NCBI GenBank assembly: GCA_946902985.2
Contig: OX336395.1
Coordinates: 21,058,708 to 21,122,707, forward strand
Length of the DNA stretch: 64,000 nucleotides
Source: Meconema thalassinum
Lineage: Eukaryota; Arthropoda; Insecta; Orthoptera; Tettigoniidae
Direction of reading: 5' to 3'
Shown here: positions 1-11,099 of the stretch, in pieces
Layout: each line of letters opens with the position of its first letter
Position numbering within the stretch: position 1 is the first letter of the stretch
Made by a program: the position numbers and the translations under genes
The notes under the pieces: model-generated
Database searches by the model: none
What the model was told of the DNA's origin: nothing
What the model saw: only the letters and a program-made list of their open reading frames with translations

Positions 1-25
1 CAAAATCAAAAAATGTTCTCACCAC

Positions 26-1069
26 TCATTGAGTAGGTTCTTGGATGTTTTGCGCCTGGACCGGCGTTTGAGACAATTTCTCTGCGTGCATGCTCATATG
101 CCTACGAAAGCTTGAAGCATGAGCAAAAGCCTTTCCGCATATACTGCATTTGTGTGCTTTAAAACCAGTATGGGTTAGCATATGCGTATTAAGATTGGCA
201 CGCTGACTAAAGGTTTTATTGCATACCTCACAACAATGAGGCTTGGAGCCTGAGTGTGTCACCAAGTGCTTAGACAGGTTCCCTCGTTGTGTGAAACCCT
301 TTGAACATGTTGGGCAAACAAATGACTTTTTCCCACTGTGAATTAATTTATGCTCTTCTAAATAAGCCCGAAGAGTGAATGCCTTTTCGCATGTATCACA
401 CTTAAATAATTTTTTCCCCGAATGTGTAAGCATATGATTCCGTAGGTTTGATTGACGAGTAAAAGCGCTGCTGCAAGTGCTACAAACGTAAGGCTTCTCA
501 GCGGCATGGCATAATATATGTGCCTTAAGTTCAGATCGTTCGGTGAAAGCTTTATCGCACAGATGGCAAGGGTGAGGCCGTTCACCTGTATGGAGCAATG
601 TGTGTCTATCCAAGTGAGACCGCCTGTAAAATGATTTCTCGCACGACATACAATGATGAGTCTTTCGACGTACATACTTCGTTTCATCCTGATCGGCAGA
701 CTGTTTGAAAATTATGTCACACGTCATACAGAAACGAAGCCCCTTGTATGACTGTTGCACCGAGTCAGAAATTTTGAAGCCACCACTATCATATGCTTTG
801 CCACATCCATCACAGGTATACAGCTTCCTTCCTGCAGCGGTCGACACCGCGCAATCTACAGAAGTTTGCGAAAGAGATATCTGATGACTCTTTGCCACAT
901 GCTCATCTAGATATTGTTGTGATGTAAAAGTGTTTTCGCAGTAAGGGCATTTGCATGTTGTGCCCGCGGATGCCATCAATTCCAATCGACCGGGAGGGGC
1001 TTCTGAGTGACCTAATACTTCATTGGCTTGCATGCTTCCAGTTCTAGTATCCTGACCATCAGTGGACAG
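26..1069 (-). CDS. C2H2 zinc-finger protein, last coding exon (exon 4 of 4)
   Basis: This exon encodes residues 82-428 of the predicted 428-residue protein and the stop (TGA, 26-28). It probably encodes a nuclear DNA-binding regulator. There is one isolated C2H2 finger at about residues 122-143, an atypical CxxC...CxxC segment at 167-198 lacking zinc-binding histidines, and seven tandem C2H2 fingers at about 221-409, with HTGE/HSGK-type linkers (some degenerate) and an AEKLSQTPVQ tail. The start is a splice acceptor: the intron ends ...TTTGCAGAATGCAG. A first AG lies 7 bases upstream (exon from 1076), but only the second keeps the phase-0 frame from exon 3, so I chose 1069. A stop lies just upstream of the acceptor, so it is not a standalone start. 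The 3' UTR lies outside the window. DNA target and biological role are unknown. Confidence 0.88.
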   Translation of the reverse strand: MSTDGQDTRTGSMQANEVLGHSEAPPGRLELMASAGTTCKCPYCENTFTSQQYLDEHVAKSHQISLSQTSVDCAVSTAAGRKLYTCDGCGKAYDSGGFKISDSVQQSYKGLRFCMTCDIIFKQSADQDETKYVRRKTHHCMSCEKSFYRRSHLDRHTLLHTGERPHPCHLCDKAFTERSELKAHILCHAAEKPYVCSTCSSAFTRQSNLRNHMLTHSGKKLFKCDTCEKAFTLRAYLEEHKLIHSGKKSFVCPTCSKGFTQRGNLSKHLVTHSGSKPHCCEVCNKTFSQRANLNTHMLTHTGFKAHKCSICGKAFAHASSFRRHMSMHAEKLSQTPVQAQNIQEPTQ

Positions 1070-1203
1070 CTGCATTCTGCAAATGATAATAATCAATTAT
1101 TGCTAGACATTAGTACTTGTCAGAGGTAGATACAGATCAAAAAGCAGGACAAAGTGGAGTAGCAGTAATAGAAGGAATATTATGAAGGCTTCTAATTCAA
1201 TAT

Positions 1204-2147
1204 TACGACGGCTACTCCAAAACTAAGGACCGATTAGAAAAAAAAACACATCCAAAATCAAAATTGTTTTATTGACATTCCTTACGTATTTCTCTATTTT
1301 TCTACATAATTTCCATACTTATTTACACGTTTGTCACATCGTTCTACAAGCTTTTGAATGCCTAAGTCGTAGAACTCGGCCGCCTGCGAAGCTAACAAGT
1401 CTTTAACAGCTTCTTTCACTTCATCATCTGTGTCGAAGCGCTTGCCGCCAAGAAACTCCTTTAGGTTGAGGAACAGGTGGAAATCACTTGGCGCCAAGTC
1501 CGGACTGTACGGTGGGTGGTCCATCTGTTCCCATCCAAATTTCTTGATTAGAGTTTGCGTGTCATTCGCAGTATGGGGTCTGGCATTGTCATGCAACAAC
1601 AACACTCCAGACGACTAAAGACCACATCGCTTATTCTGGATTGCACGTCGAAGTTTAGTCAGGGTAGCGCAGTAGGCGGCTTTATTGATCGTTGTCCCTG
1701 AAATAGTGAGTCGTCGATCTTCACGAATTTTGTCGTCAACCGCATGAACCAACTCGTCTGAAATCACAGATGGTCTGCCAGAGCGCGGTTCATCGTGCAC
1801 ATTTTCCCGTCCTTCATTAAAGGCTCGCATCCACTTGCGCACTTTACTGTCATTCATTATGTTAGGACCATACACTTCAGTAATCTGCCGATGAATTTCT
1901 GCCGCAGAAATGTTTCTTGCAGACAGAAACCGTATCACTGCCCTTACTTCACAATCGGCGGGCTGATTAATTGTCTTAAACATTGTGAACTGACACTATC
2001 AACAGCACACAGCAACATTAACAACGCTACTGGCGGCTTTTGCCGCGCAAGGCATGCCAGGAGTCGGCGCGCATGCGTGTTTTGCCCTTGGCGCCGCTTT
2101 CAAATAATTACGGCGAATCGGACCTTACTTTTGGAATTACCCTCGTA
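1204..2147 (-). mobile_element. Internally deleted mariner transposon, copy 1
   Basis: Terminal inverted repeats of about 28 bp (left ACGACGGCTACTCCAAAACT, right on the other strand ACGAGGGTAATTCCAAAAGT) lie between TA dinucleotides at 1204-1205 and 2146-2147, as expected for mariner. It is about 944 bp, against roughly 1.3 kb for intact mariners. The missing part is inside the transposase. A sister copy with the same deletion is at 56712-57630. Confidence 0.9.
1294..1983 (-). pseudogene. Mariner transposase, internal deletion and stop
   Basis: The N-terminal part (from 1983) has the mariner paired-like helix-turn-helix region, including the RSGRPS linker. Immediately after DRRLTIS the reading jumps to GTTINKAAYC, a segment that lies much later in intact mariner transposases, so about 110 residues, including the first catalytic Asp (TGDE box), are gone. 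The C-terminal part has HDNARPHTA and PPYSPDLAPSDFHLF, which carry the second and third catalytic Asp. An in-frame stop at about 1615-1617 separates the halves. It cannot be an active transposase, but the ends could be recognised by a related one. Confidence 0.9.
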
Positions 2148-2639
2148 TTATAATTAATAATTTATCTTCAAATAAGATGGTAAGATTTACAAATATGTAT
2201 TGACTTATAGCAGAAAAAAGTCCCTACAAATACAGTAGACGCTCAAATCTGACCGAACAAAATCATACTAGTTACAGTATTCAAAAAAGGAAATTAATTT
2301 AAATCCTCCAAATCATTTGAAAATCAACTTCAGTAGGTTACGTAAATTTCTAAATCTTTAGGATGTCAACAATTAAGACTGCAGTGCATCAGAAATGGCC
2401 CAAACACATTTATGTGGTGTAGGGTAAGCAAAACCAGGGAGGTGATATTCAATCACTCTTGCCACAACAAGTATCGTAAATACTCGCTCACAAGATACCC
2501 AAAATTTCATAAAACAAAATATACATCAATATTGTAATACACAACAATATTGCTTAATATAATAATAATGCTATCTTGTTCATACCTTCTCCACACAAAG
2601 TCTATTTATGGAGCATAACAGCTCCCTTCAAAGCAAGTT
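2148..2639. other. Intronic sequence, nothing recognised
   Basis: AT-rich, no convincing ORF, inverted repeat or splice-bounded exon seen. Confidence 0.4.
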
Positions 2640-4182
2640 GTAGCCAACGTATAAATTATTCAAAAGTGAAGGAAATAATAACCTCTGATCATACTCTTCT
2701 CAGCAACAGACTAGACATTACCTTGGTACTGAAGAAAAACAAAACAATTTCTCTCATAAATGTGGCTATTTCTATGCCTTGGAATATATACAGAAAACAC
2801 AAAGAGAAGATTGAGAAGTACTTACCACTAGCTGAGGAGATCAAGAGACAGTGGAAATAAGACAAAGTCATCATAGTGTCTCTGCAGTAGCCGTGCAAGG
2901 TCGTAGCTTTGAAGAAGTAGAACATTCTTTGTCCTGTGCTTTGGAAGAACTTGGTCGATACTATCACAGAAATAATTTGAAGCCAAATCCAGCCAAAACG
3001 CAAGTTTGTTCTTTCCACTTGCGAAATAAAGAAGCAAAGAGGACACTGAACATTAAGTGGAAAGGTGAAACAATCCTTCATTGTTTTACACCAAAATATC
3101 TTGGTGTCACCCTCGATCGAACTCTGTCTTTCAAACAACATTGCTTGAACACCAAAATTAAAGTATCTGCACGAAATAACATACTAAGATGCCCAATAGG
3201 AAGGATATGGGGTGCTCACCCCACCACTCTCAGAACTTCAGCCCTTGGACTGAGCTTCTCAGCTGCTGAATATGCAGCACCAGTTTGGCTTTCTTCTCTA
3301 CATTCCAAAGAGGTGGATATAGCTCTGAATGATACTTTCCAGGATTGTATCTGGGTGTCTTAGACCAACACCACTTCAGAAGATCTACCCTCTTATAGGA
3401 ATGTCTCCACCTCATGTCCGAAGAATGGTAGCAGCAGCATCTGAGAAGAAACGGCAAGAAACCGATTCAAGGCACCCACTTTTCGGCCAACAACCAGCCC
3501 GACAGAGACTTAAGTCCAGAAACAGCTTTTTGAGGAGAGTAACAGCCCTCGAATGCTCACAAGAAGCTGCCCGTGAGAAGATATGGAAGACAGAGATCAC
3601 AGACCCAACTATTCCTCTATCAGAAAAAATGGCACCTGGTCACAACTTGCCATATGGAATTTGGAAATCATTGAACAGGCTGAGGACGGGGTTTCACGCT
3701 GCAAGAACAATCTCAAGAAATGGAACATGCTCGTTAACAATGATGAGTTCTGTGACTGCAGCATGTTACAAGATCCAGAGCACCTGCTGATCTGCCCCTT
3801 GATGGAGGACATATGTTCAATAGACGATATTATGGCTGCAAATGCTAATGCTATAACCGTTTCCACTTACTGGCAAAATCTAATTTGATTAGGACACGGA
3901 AAATAAATAAATAAATAAATCATAGTGTCTGTGATAATTGGAGCATCAGAAGAAATCACACACAAGATCCACAATTCTTTATCAAAGCTTTGCCTACCTA
4001 GGAAACTGTTTCTCCAACTAGAGAAGATGATAAAGAAAATGTGCCATATAGTGAGGAAAGTACTGTCGATGACCGAAACGATGTAACTAGTGCCACTATG
4101 GACTCTTTAACACCAGTGTTATGAACAATTGTGTATTGAAGCCAATACACCAGCCGGTTATTGACTAATCACCAAGAAATTA
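2640..4182 (+). mobile_element. LINE with restriction-like endonuclease (R2/R4-type) 3' fragment, interrupted
   Basis: The left part reads SNRLDITLV...ISLINVAI...EEIKRQWK and the right part (from 3931) VIIGASEEI...KMCHIVRKVL, together the C-terminal endonuclease and tail region of R2/R4-type non-LTR retrotransposons; the complete relative at 47110-48412 has the same layout. The two parts are separated by a jockey-like LINE (2882-3920). Removing the insert and one copy of the 10-11 bp target duplication rejoins them in the same frame. One in-frame stop (TAA after QWK, near 2860) shows decay. An ATT-rich stretch near 4170-4182 is a likely 3' tail. Confidence 0.72.
2882..3920 (+). mobile_element. 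Jockey/CR1-like LINE, 5'-truncated, nested
   Basis: Reading frames give the thumb/C-terminal part of a reverse transcriptase ORF: GRSFEEVEHSL, NLKPNPAKTQVCSFHLRN, PKYLGVTLDRTLSFK, then in another frame RPTPLQKIYPLIGMSPPHVRR, and in a third the CxC...H-type region DCSMLQDPEHLLICP. At least two frameshifts are needed, so it is dead. It ends in (AAAT)n at 3897-3920 and is bounded by direct repeats (T)CATAGTGTCT at 2871-2881 and 3920-3930, a target-site duplication. Confidence 0.82.
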
Positions 4183-5018
4183 TTATTATAAGCAAACACA
4201 AAGCCAACTCCATACAGGCCATGGAGCTCTTTGGAGCAGTGGAAGGTAGAGGCTTCCACCCTTTTCGACATCGGCACTAGATGGGATTGAGTTGTCAACT
4301 TCTTGCTCCCAGGAAATTACCCTGGTACTCATTTGTGTTGTAGGCTGAATGAATCCCAGGGCCATTTCCATTTCTGAATGTGGAATTTTTATTTCCAAAG
4401 TCTATTACCTGGGTGGGAACCAATTATTATAAAGCCTGAGCTACCCGGTGCAGAGCCTTGGTCTTACTGTCTAGGTGAACTTCCACCATTTAGAGCATAC
4501 ACTGCCAAGGCTATGCAGTAGAGATAATGGTGATCTGTAGCTGACATCTTGAGTAAGGAAACATTGCACAACAGCAGTGTTAGGTACCCATTTTTCCCAT
4601 TCTTGGAAAAACCATCTTCCTTGACAGTGAATCAAGCACACACTCTTGGGATCACCTTACACTGCCCTGGTGACTTCTATAAAAGGACCTGTTTCAATTC
4701 TATCTCATTCACTTACTTATTTGGATGTTCTCCACTGATGATGAAGTCTTGATCCTGTTCTTTCTTCACAACCTGGAGATATAACAGGAATGATAAGTTG
4801 AGACTTCTTAAGAGTGCTAATGGTTTACATAATTTAAATGCTTTTCAGTTTTTTTGTTTACTAGGACAACACTGAGAATGGCTTCCATGCTTAAAGTTCA
4901 TTTAATATTTGATATTCAACAATACATTCTCTTGTTTAACATGCTTTTTTTACATTTTTACCTTACATAATGGGGTTTCACAGGACACTCTCTCAAAACT
5001 AATAGCATATTTTTTGAA
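4183..5018. other. Intronic sequence, possible SINE-like repeat
   Basis: The stretch 4190-4440 has the look of a dispersed non-coding repeat (CCATGGAGCTC, CACTAGATGGGA), but no second copy is in the window to prove it. 4440-5018 shows no recognisable feature. Confidence 0.3.
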
Positions 5019-5834
5019 GCACAAATGATTTAAGCGATATCATGTACATGTATTATTGAAAGTATATAGCTTACAGCATTGACACTTACACCAATTAAAA
5101 GAGAAACTCGTCAAGTTTTGTCCGAATATTACTGCGGAAAGGTTTAGTATAATGGTCGGCCACTAGGCAGTGTTGGGTGGCTCCGTGTCAGTATGTGAGA
5201 TGTCGGTGACAGGCGAGGAGCGTGCTTATTGTGTTCTTGAAGTTGACTCAACTAAGTCAGTAATCACTGTTCAAAGACATTTCCGCACACGATTTCACAA
5301 GAAACAAGAACACTATACGTGCAAGATATTCGAAATTTGTAACCACAGGATATATTTATACGAAAGAATCCACCCGTCGCCCGTCTGCCTCCGACGAAAC
5401 TGTTGAGCGAACAAGACAGGCAACTCCTAGAATGTAGGATTGTACGGACCTCGATCACAGATCGGTGTCTTATGCGCTGGCCTCCCCGGACGCCTGATCT
5501 GACCCCATGTGATTTCTTTTTAAGAGGGTTTAACAAAGATGAAATTTATAAACCACCCGTGCCAGTTAATCTTGTTGAACTGAGGAATCGGATCCATGTG
5601 GCTGTAGCTAAAATTGACCAGGATATGCTCCAGCATGTGTGGTCAGATTTGAACTACCGTATCGATACTTGTCGAGTGACGCGAGGAGGGCACATCGACC
5701 ATTTGTAGCAAGCAGACTCAAAAAACTTGATAAATTTCTCTTTTAATTGGTATATGTGTCAATGCTGTAAGTTAAATACTTTGAATAATGCATATGTATG
5801 AAATCGCTTAAAACATTTGTGCCAACCCTGTATA
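5019..5834 (+). mobile_element. Deleted Tc1/mariner-superfamily element (DUF4817-type transposase)
   Basis: Inverted ends of roughly 100 bp (left GCACAAATGATTTAAGCGAT from 5019; right, reversed, GCACAAATGTTTTAAGCGAT). The right end extends 12 bases further (CAACCCTGTATA), so the left tip seems lost. Between them, 5170-5406 encodes an N-terminal helix-turn-helix start (EERAYCVLEV...KSVITVQRHFRTRFHKK) and 5403-5708 the C-terminus (RWPPRTPDLTPCDFFLRGF...RVTRGGHIDHL), characteristic of the arthropod DDE family with an N-terminal DUF4817. The catalytic middle is deleted. Confidence 0.75.
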
Positions 5835-6142
5835 TTTGCATGTTGATGTGTGTTTGGTATTTCTTGTTTTAGAAGGCAAAACATTTAGGTTATTAACCCC
5901 TCTTGGTAAGGATACTGAAAATGAATTACTACTACTACTTTTCTTACTTTCTTACCTACATAGTACTTGTAGAAGGAAACAAAGAGAAATACAGGAAATA
6001 AAAGACATTGAAAATAAATGCCCTTGACCCTTGAATAAAGAGAGTTGAAGGACATGGAAGGCATCAGATCCATCAAAGTGCAAATAGGAAATGGTAAGCG
6101 GAGAGGATCCTTCCCAAAGTCACTAGAAAAAAAACAGGGAAA

Positions 6143-7176
6143 AACAAGAAGTTCCGTGACGAACTAAAGAGCCTACTTTTCTCGAAATGTAAGATTCATT
6201 CCAATGATTAATCTATATGGACCTAATTACAATAATGACGAAATTGAGTTGGTAATTTCGACATTTCTAATTAGTTCGAAATATAACTGGCATAATGTTG
6301 GCTTGAATACTTTCTGATATATAGATATTAGGGTAAAAAATAGTGGCAGCATTTATTAACAGTTGGCAACCCTGGTTGCTATTAAGAATACGCAAACTAA
6401 TATCTGTTATAGTACATATAGCACATACGAAATTTGGTTGAAATCCAATTGATAGTATAGAAGTTACAAATATTTACAATTGGTCCTATCAGCAGGCTTA
6501 GAATCATGCTGGTAGTACTGAGGTCCATTAGTTACTCCAAATTAATCTAGAATGTCAGGTACTATACGTGTGCATAGTTTAAAGCTGTCGGCTTGCATAC
6601 TTTCTGATATATTGGTATTTGGATAAAAACAATAGAGAGTGCATTTATTAACAGTTGGCAGCCCTGGTGGCTCTTAAGATTACGCTCAGTCATATATGTC
6701 TATCTACACATAGTGCATACGAAATTTGGTTGAAATCCAATTGATAGTGTAGAAGTTATATGCATTTAAAATTTGGACATATCAGCAGGCTTATAATCAT
6801 TTGGCAACACTGCAATGTATGGCCTCCTGGAAATTGAACTGCAATATTATTATCTATACGTGTGCCAATTTTAAAATAGCTCCCCTTCATACCTTCCAAG
6901 ATATCCAACATGGAGCTCAAATTTCAATTGCGGTTTTTCAGCAGTTGGTAGCACTGACACCATTTTCAAATATGGGCCTGATATATTCAGGTATAGATCT
7001 TTACTCCTACCAAATTTTGTTTCGATTGCTGCAGCCGTTTAGGAGTTGATAGGGGGGGACACACACACAGCCAGACAGACAGACAGACGGACATACAGAC
7101 AGACACACACACACATTTGCCCGATCTCATAAGTCTACTTTTTCCTAATTTTTGCAAAATGTGAAAATTAGACTAA
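6143..7176 (+). mobile_element. Non-autonomous 'protorepeat' element, copy A
   Basis: Left end AACAAGAAGTTCCGTGACGA is shared with copies at 19811 and 62204. Inside are about three diverged repeats near 300 bp, each with GAAATTTGGTTGAAATCCA and TTGGCAGCCCTGG. The right side has CCGTTTAGGAGTTGATAGGG, a CA/GACA microsatellite (about 7056-7117) and a terminal hairpin ending AATTAGACTAA. A 3' hairpin followed by CTAA recalls Helitron ends, but the 5' end and insertion dinucleotide are not canonical, so I leave it unclassified. No coding capacity. Confidence 0.65.
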
Positions 7177-7354
7177 TAACCCAGTTCAGGAATCTATCAG
7201 GGTCGTCAATTCACAAATTTAGAAACCTTTGAAGCCATTTTTTAGTGCTGCCTTAAAAAACAATTGTAATTCTTCAGTCGGTCAACACGAGTATGGTCCC
7301 AAGTCATCCTGAATTACTGCTTTGCCAGTGTTTGAACATAAGATCACTTATTTA

Positions 7355-8457
7355 AAACAGTTGTTGTTGTTGTTTGAGTCTTCAGTCTTTTGACTGGTTT
7401 GATGCAGCACTCCATGCCTCTCTGTCCTGAGCTAATCGTTTCATCTCTACATAGCTACCAGTCCCTACATCCGAAGCAATCTGTTTAACATATTCTAACC
7501 TTGGTCTACCCCTACAGTTCTTGTCCTCAACCCTTCCTTCAATAACTAAACTTGCTATTCCTGGGTGTCTTAGTATGTGTCCTACCAACCTATCTCTTCA
7601 CTCCATTAGCAGTCGCCAGAAACATCTCTCCTCTCCAACTCGTCTTAATACCTCTTCGTTTGTAACCCTATCTACACATCTGATCTTCAACATTCTCCTG
7701 TAACACCACATTTCAAATGCTTCAATTCTCCTCTTTTCTGCTGCACCAATAGTCCAAGTTTCACTTCCATAGAGCGCCACGCTCCAGAGAAAGGTTTTCA
7801 AAAATGACTTCCTAATACCTAAATCTATATTCGATGTCAACAGATTCCTTTTTTGTAGAAAGGCTTTCCTTGCCTGAGCCAGCCTACTTTTTATATCCTC
7901 TTTGCTTCGTCCATCACTGGTTATTCTGCTTCCTAAGTAACAGAAGTCTCCTACTTCCTTCAGCTTTTCACCTGCCAATTTGATGTCCAAAGAGGTATTT
8001 ATTTCGGCTGCATTCCAGTATTTTTGTTTTACATTTATTAATTTTCATCATGAATTCTTTCCTCAAGACGGAGTCCATACCATTCAAACACTCATTCAAA
8101 TCCTCAGGCGTGTCGGCCAAGATGACGATGTCATCAGCAAATCTCAGAGTTGAAATTATTTCTCCATGAATCTTCACTCCCACTTTAAATTTGTCTCCAA
8201 TTTCCTTCATTGCTTGTTCAATGTAAAGATTGAAAAGTATGGGTGATAAGTTGCAGCCTTGCCTTACACCTTTCTGAATACCAGCTTCTCTCTCATGTCC
8301 TTCAGCTCGAATGACTGCTGTCTGGTTTCTGTATAGATTGTAGATCACCCAGCTATCCCTGTACCTTATTCCAATAGACTTCAAAATGTCAAACAATTTA
8401 GTCCAATCAACGTTACCAAAAGCCTTTTCTAAGTCTACAAATGCAGTTGCAGCTTGA
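7355..8457 (-). mobile_element. LINE (APE-type RT ORF), 5'-truncated copy
   Basis: Minus-strand frames at 7968-8396 (GIQKGVRQGCNLSPILFNLY, RFADDIVILAD: RT active site FADD), 7598-7990 (DFCYLGSRITSDGRSKEDI) and 7382-7588 (GRPRLEYVKQI...KRLAQDREAW) form the C-terminal RT ORF of a LINE closely matching the copy at 16129-18005. The 3' end has a (CAA)n-type tail (about 7355-7375). Frameshifts at the 7968-7990 overlap and a stop near 7589 make it non-functional. Confidence 0.8.
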
Positions 8458-8613
8458 AAAAAAAAAAGAACAATATACTTTCAGATTAGTTTTCACTGCC
8501 TTAACACAGTGTTAGTAATATCAGCGACTTGAAGACAATACACTTACAGATAAGTTTTCATTTCAATTCATTTAGCACAGTATCAGTGGACAGATGCTGT
8601 ATATTTGGTTTTC

Positions 8614-9923
8614 CATGGTGGCCACTCAAATCGGTCAACGATTTTCCAGGAGTTTTCCAGGAATTTTCCAGATTTAAAAATAAGCGCGAGTGCGGGGGTT
8701 TATCGGTTGCCTACTTCAAGACCAAAATAAAGCAGTTGTGTTCAGGCGCGGATCTAGAGTTTGGCTTTGGGGGGGGGTCAGAGAATCAAAATTGTTAAGA
8801 AAAATTGTATCACTAACAACGCAATCACAAAATAACCAAACGTACAAAACCAGACCATTTTTTTTTGCAAGCTACATGGATAGAAATTTGATGCGTTTAG
8901 CGCACCAAAACTATTCGTACAAATTGCAACGGCGTGTTTTGCGACTTTTACATCGAGCTTCAAGAAAAGTATCAAGGTACGTTACAGTTTCGGCAAGTCG
9001 AGTTGGTACCGACAGAGGGAGAAAGTCACAGCTTAAATTGCCAACCAAGCTTGCAGTTTGAACGTCGGCAAAATTTGTTGGTGCGAAAAAAGCTCCAGAT
9101 TCCTATCCGTGCATTGCTGCACATTCATCGTGACATCACTATAAACATCGATTCGGTAATCACAAGGTTTGCTAAACAAAATAGAAGAGTTGATTTTGTT
9201 ATATAAATAATCGTTTTTATATAACAGGCATGAAGTTGTAAATATGTACAGTTGTAACAGAACGTAATAATTGCAATAAAGATATTTTCAGAATTGAATA
9301 AAATGAAAAGAACTGTTTTCCAGTTAAAATTCGTTAAGTTTTATTTGTCTGGTTATTGTGTTTTCGTTTTTCGAGTTTGCAAAAAAATTTGGTCTCCGTT
9401 TTAGGGGGGGGGGGTCATGACCCCCCCCCCCCCTGAATCCGCGCCTGGTTGCGTTTGGTTTACTTACACAGATGTTGACAAAAATTAGTGGAGATTGCGT
9501 TATTGATACGCAAACCTACACACAAATGATTTAATTGTTGTTTTAAAAAAGCCCCTCATGACTGAAATATCCGCCTTAAAAAGTTTGTTATTGTTGTTTG
9601 AAGGGGCGGAACTACGAGGTCATCTGCCCCTTTTTAAAAAGAAGTAGTATGTAGGTAAGAATTGAGCCTGGAATTTTATTGCGGTGAAGTTGTCTATACT
9701 CAATACCCTATGTTTTACATAAATACTATCGCGTGTTCTCCCACACAGAAACAGGCAGCCTGAGGATAGAGCGCTCACCCTAAACCGCAGCGGGAGTATG
9801 ATTTAAGATGGAAAGATTTTTGTAATTAATTAACAGTGGCTATTTTCCAGGAGTTTTCAAATTTTTAGTCATTTTCCAGGAGTTTTCCAGACCAGGAGTT
9901 TTCCAGGAGTAGTGGCCACCATG
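8614..9923. mobile_element. Non-autonomous DNA element with CATGGTGGCCACT ends, copy 1
   Basis: Short inverted ends (CATGGTGGCCACT / AGTGGCCACCATG), with repeated TTTTCCAGGAG near each end. A second copy at 52600-53203 matches along its length, apart from the hAT insertion at 8743-9447 and a short hairpin-tail insertion near 9590-9635 that exist only here. Superfamily not determined; no coding sequence of its own. Confidence 0.72.
8743..9447 (+). mobile_element. hAT-type non-autonomous element, nested
   Basis: Starts CAGGCGCGGATCTAGAG and ends TGAATCCGCGCCTG. Flanked by 8-bp duplications GTTGTGTT (8735-8742) and GTTGCGTT (9448-9455); the sister outer element at 52600 shows the unoccupied site. 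The frame 8934-9206 carries LQIPIRALLHIHRDITINID and ends NRRVDFVI, the usual C-terminus of hAT transposases of the ZMYM/THAP-like group. Both ends have long G or C runs (8768-8777, 9404-9433). Confidence 0.85.
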
Positions 9924-10128
9924 GTTTTTGTATATGAAGGGTTTTATTGCTTATTTATGTTCATATTTGTACTTATATAATATCTATTTTTATTGGTGGG
10001 GGGGGGGGGGGGTTATCATTTAAGTGTTTCACAGTAATAACCACAATCGCTAACAGAGTAACTTGAGATATCGGAACACATTCAGATTAATTTAGCATAC
10101 ACAGTATCAACCTTTCGACAGAGTGGCG
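9924..10128. repeat. Intronic sequence with a poly-G run
   Basis: Contains an uninterrupted G tract around 9998-10012; nothing coding seen. Confidence 0.5.
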
Positions 10129-11048
10129 GTTGGTTGGTTCCTCAGTTTAGGGGCTGCAACTACGCGGTCATGTAGCCCCGTGTACTTTGGGTGTGTGTAG
10201 AGTCTGTCTGATAACCGGTGTTAATTGTGATGACTGTATTAGTGTGTGTATCTGTTTTTTTTTAATTCAAGTAAGGACTGCAACTTTGAATTTTTCAAAT
10301 AGTTCCGACTTATGCCGCCAAACGCCACCGTCAACGACTACTAGGCCTAGTACAGAACTTAGCTACTAGACGCCACCGCAGTCGGCTCTTGGCAACGAAC
10401 GTAGAAACCTAAGAGCGTTGTTTACATTCTTAACCTATACAATTTAGTTTCACACAGGTGTAATTAGTGGAAAGTTCTTTAACATGCTATAAATCAATGA
10501 CATGGGACCACCGTCTTTACTTCCCCTCCGAAGGAAGACATACTGAGGGATTTTTAACACTCTTAAAAAATCCGACGGTTTCGGCCGGGTTTGAACCCGC
10601 TATCTAGGGCATAGAAGCTCATCCCTCAGTATGCCTTCCTTCGGAGGGGAAGTAAAGCCGGCGGTCTCATGTCATAGATTTATGGCATGTTAAAGAACTT
10701 TCCACTAATTACACCTGTGTGAAACTAAATTGTATAGATTAAGAATGTAAACAACGCTCTTAGGTTTCTACGTTCGTTGCCAAGAGCCGACTGCGGTGGC
10801 GTCTAGTAGCTAAGTTCTGTACTAGGCCTAGTAGTCATTGACGGTGGCGTTTGGCGGCAAAAGTAGGAACTATTTGAAAAATTCAAAGTTGCAGTCCTTA
10901 CTTGAATTTAAAAAAACCAGATACACACACTAATACAGTCATCACAATTAACACCGGTTATCATGCAGATTCTACACACACCCAAAGTACACGGGGCTAC
11001 ATGACCGCGTTGTCGCAGCCCCTAAACTAAGGAACCAACCAACCAACC
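10129..11048. repeat. Head-to-head inverted pair of a SINE-like repeat
   Basis: Two nearly identical arms (about 10129-10553 and 10619-11048) in opposite orientation, joined by about 65 bp. The spacer carries GGGTTTGAACCC, which resembles a tRNA B box, and the outer ends carry GGGGCTACATGACC...GCAGCCCCTAAAC followed by AACC repeats, like a SINE/LINE 3' tail. Arms match at well over 90 % by eye. As RNA this would be a very long hairpin. Confidence 0.75.
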
Positions 11049-11099
11049 TTACTTTTTAGGGACTTAACACTAAAACCGCACTTTATTAAGATTTTGTCG

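Noticed and set aside
358..687. Minus-strand frame over the zinc fingers
   Set aside because: Another frame of the finger exon; no finger pattern.
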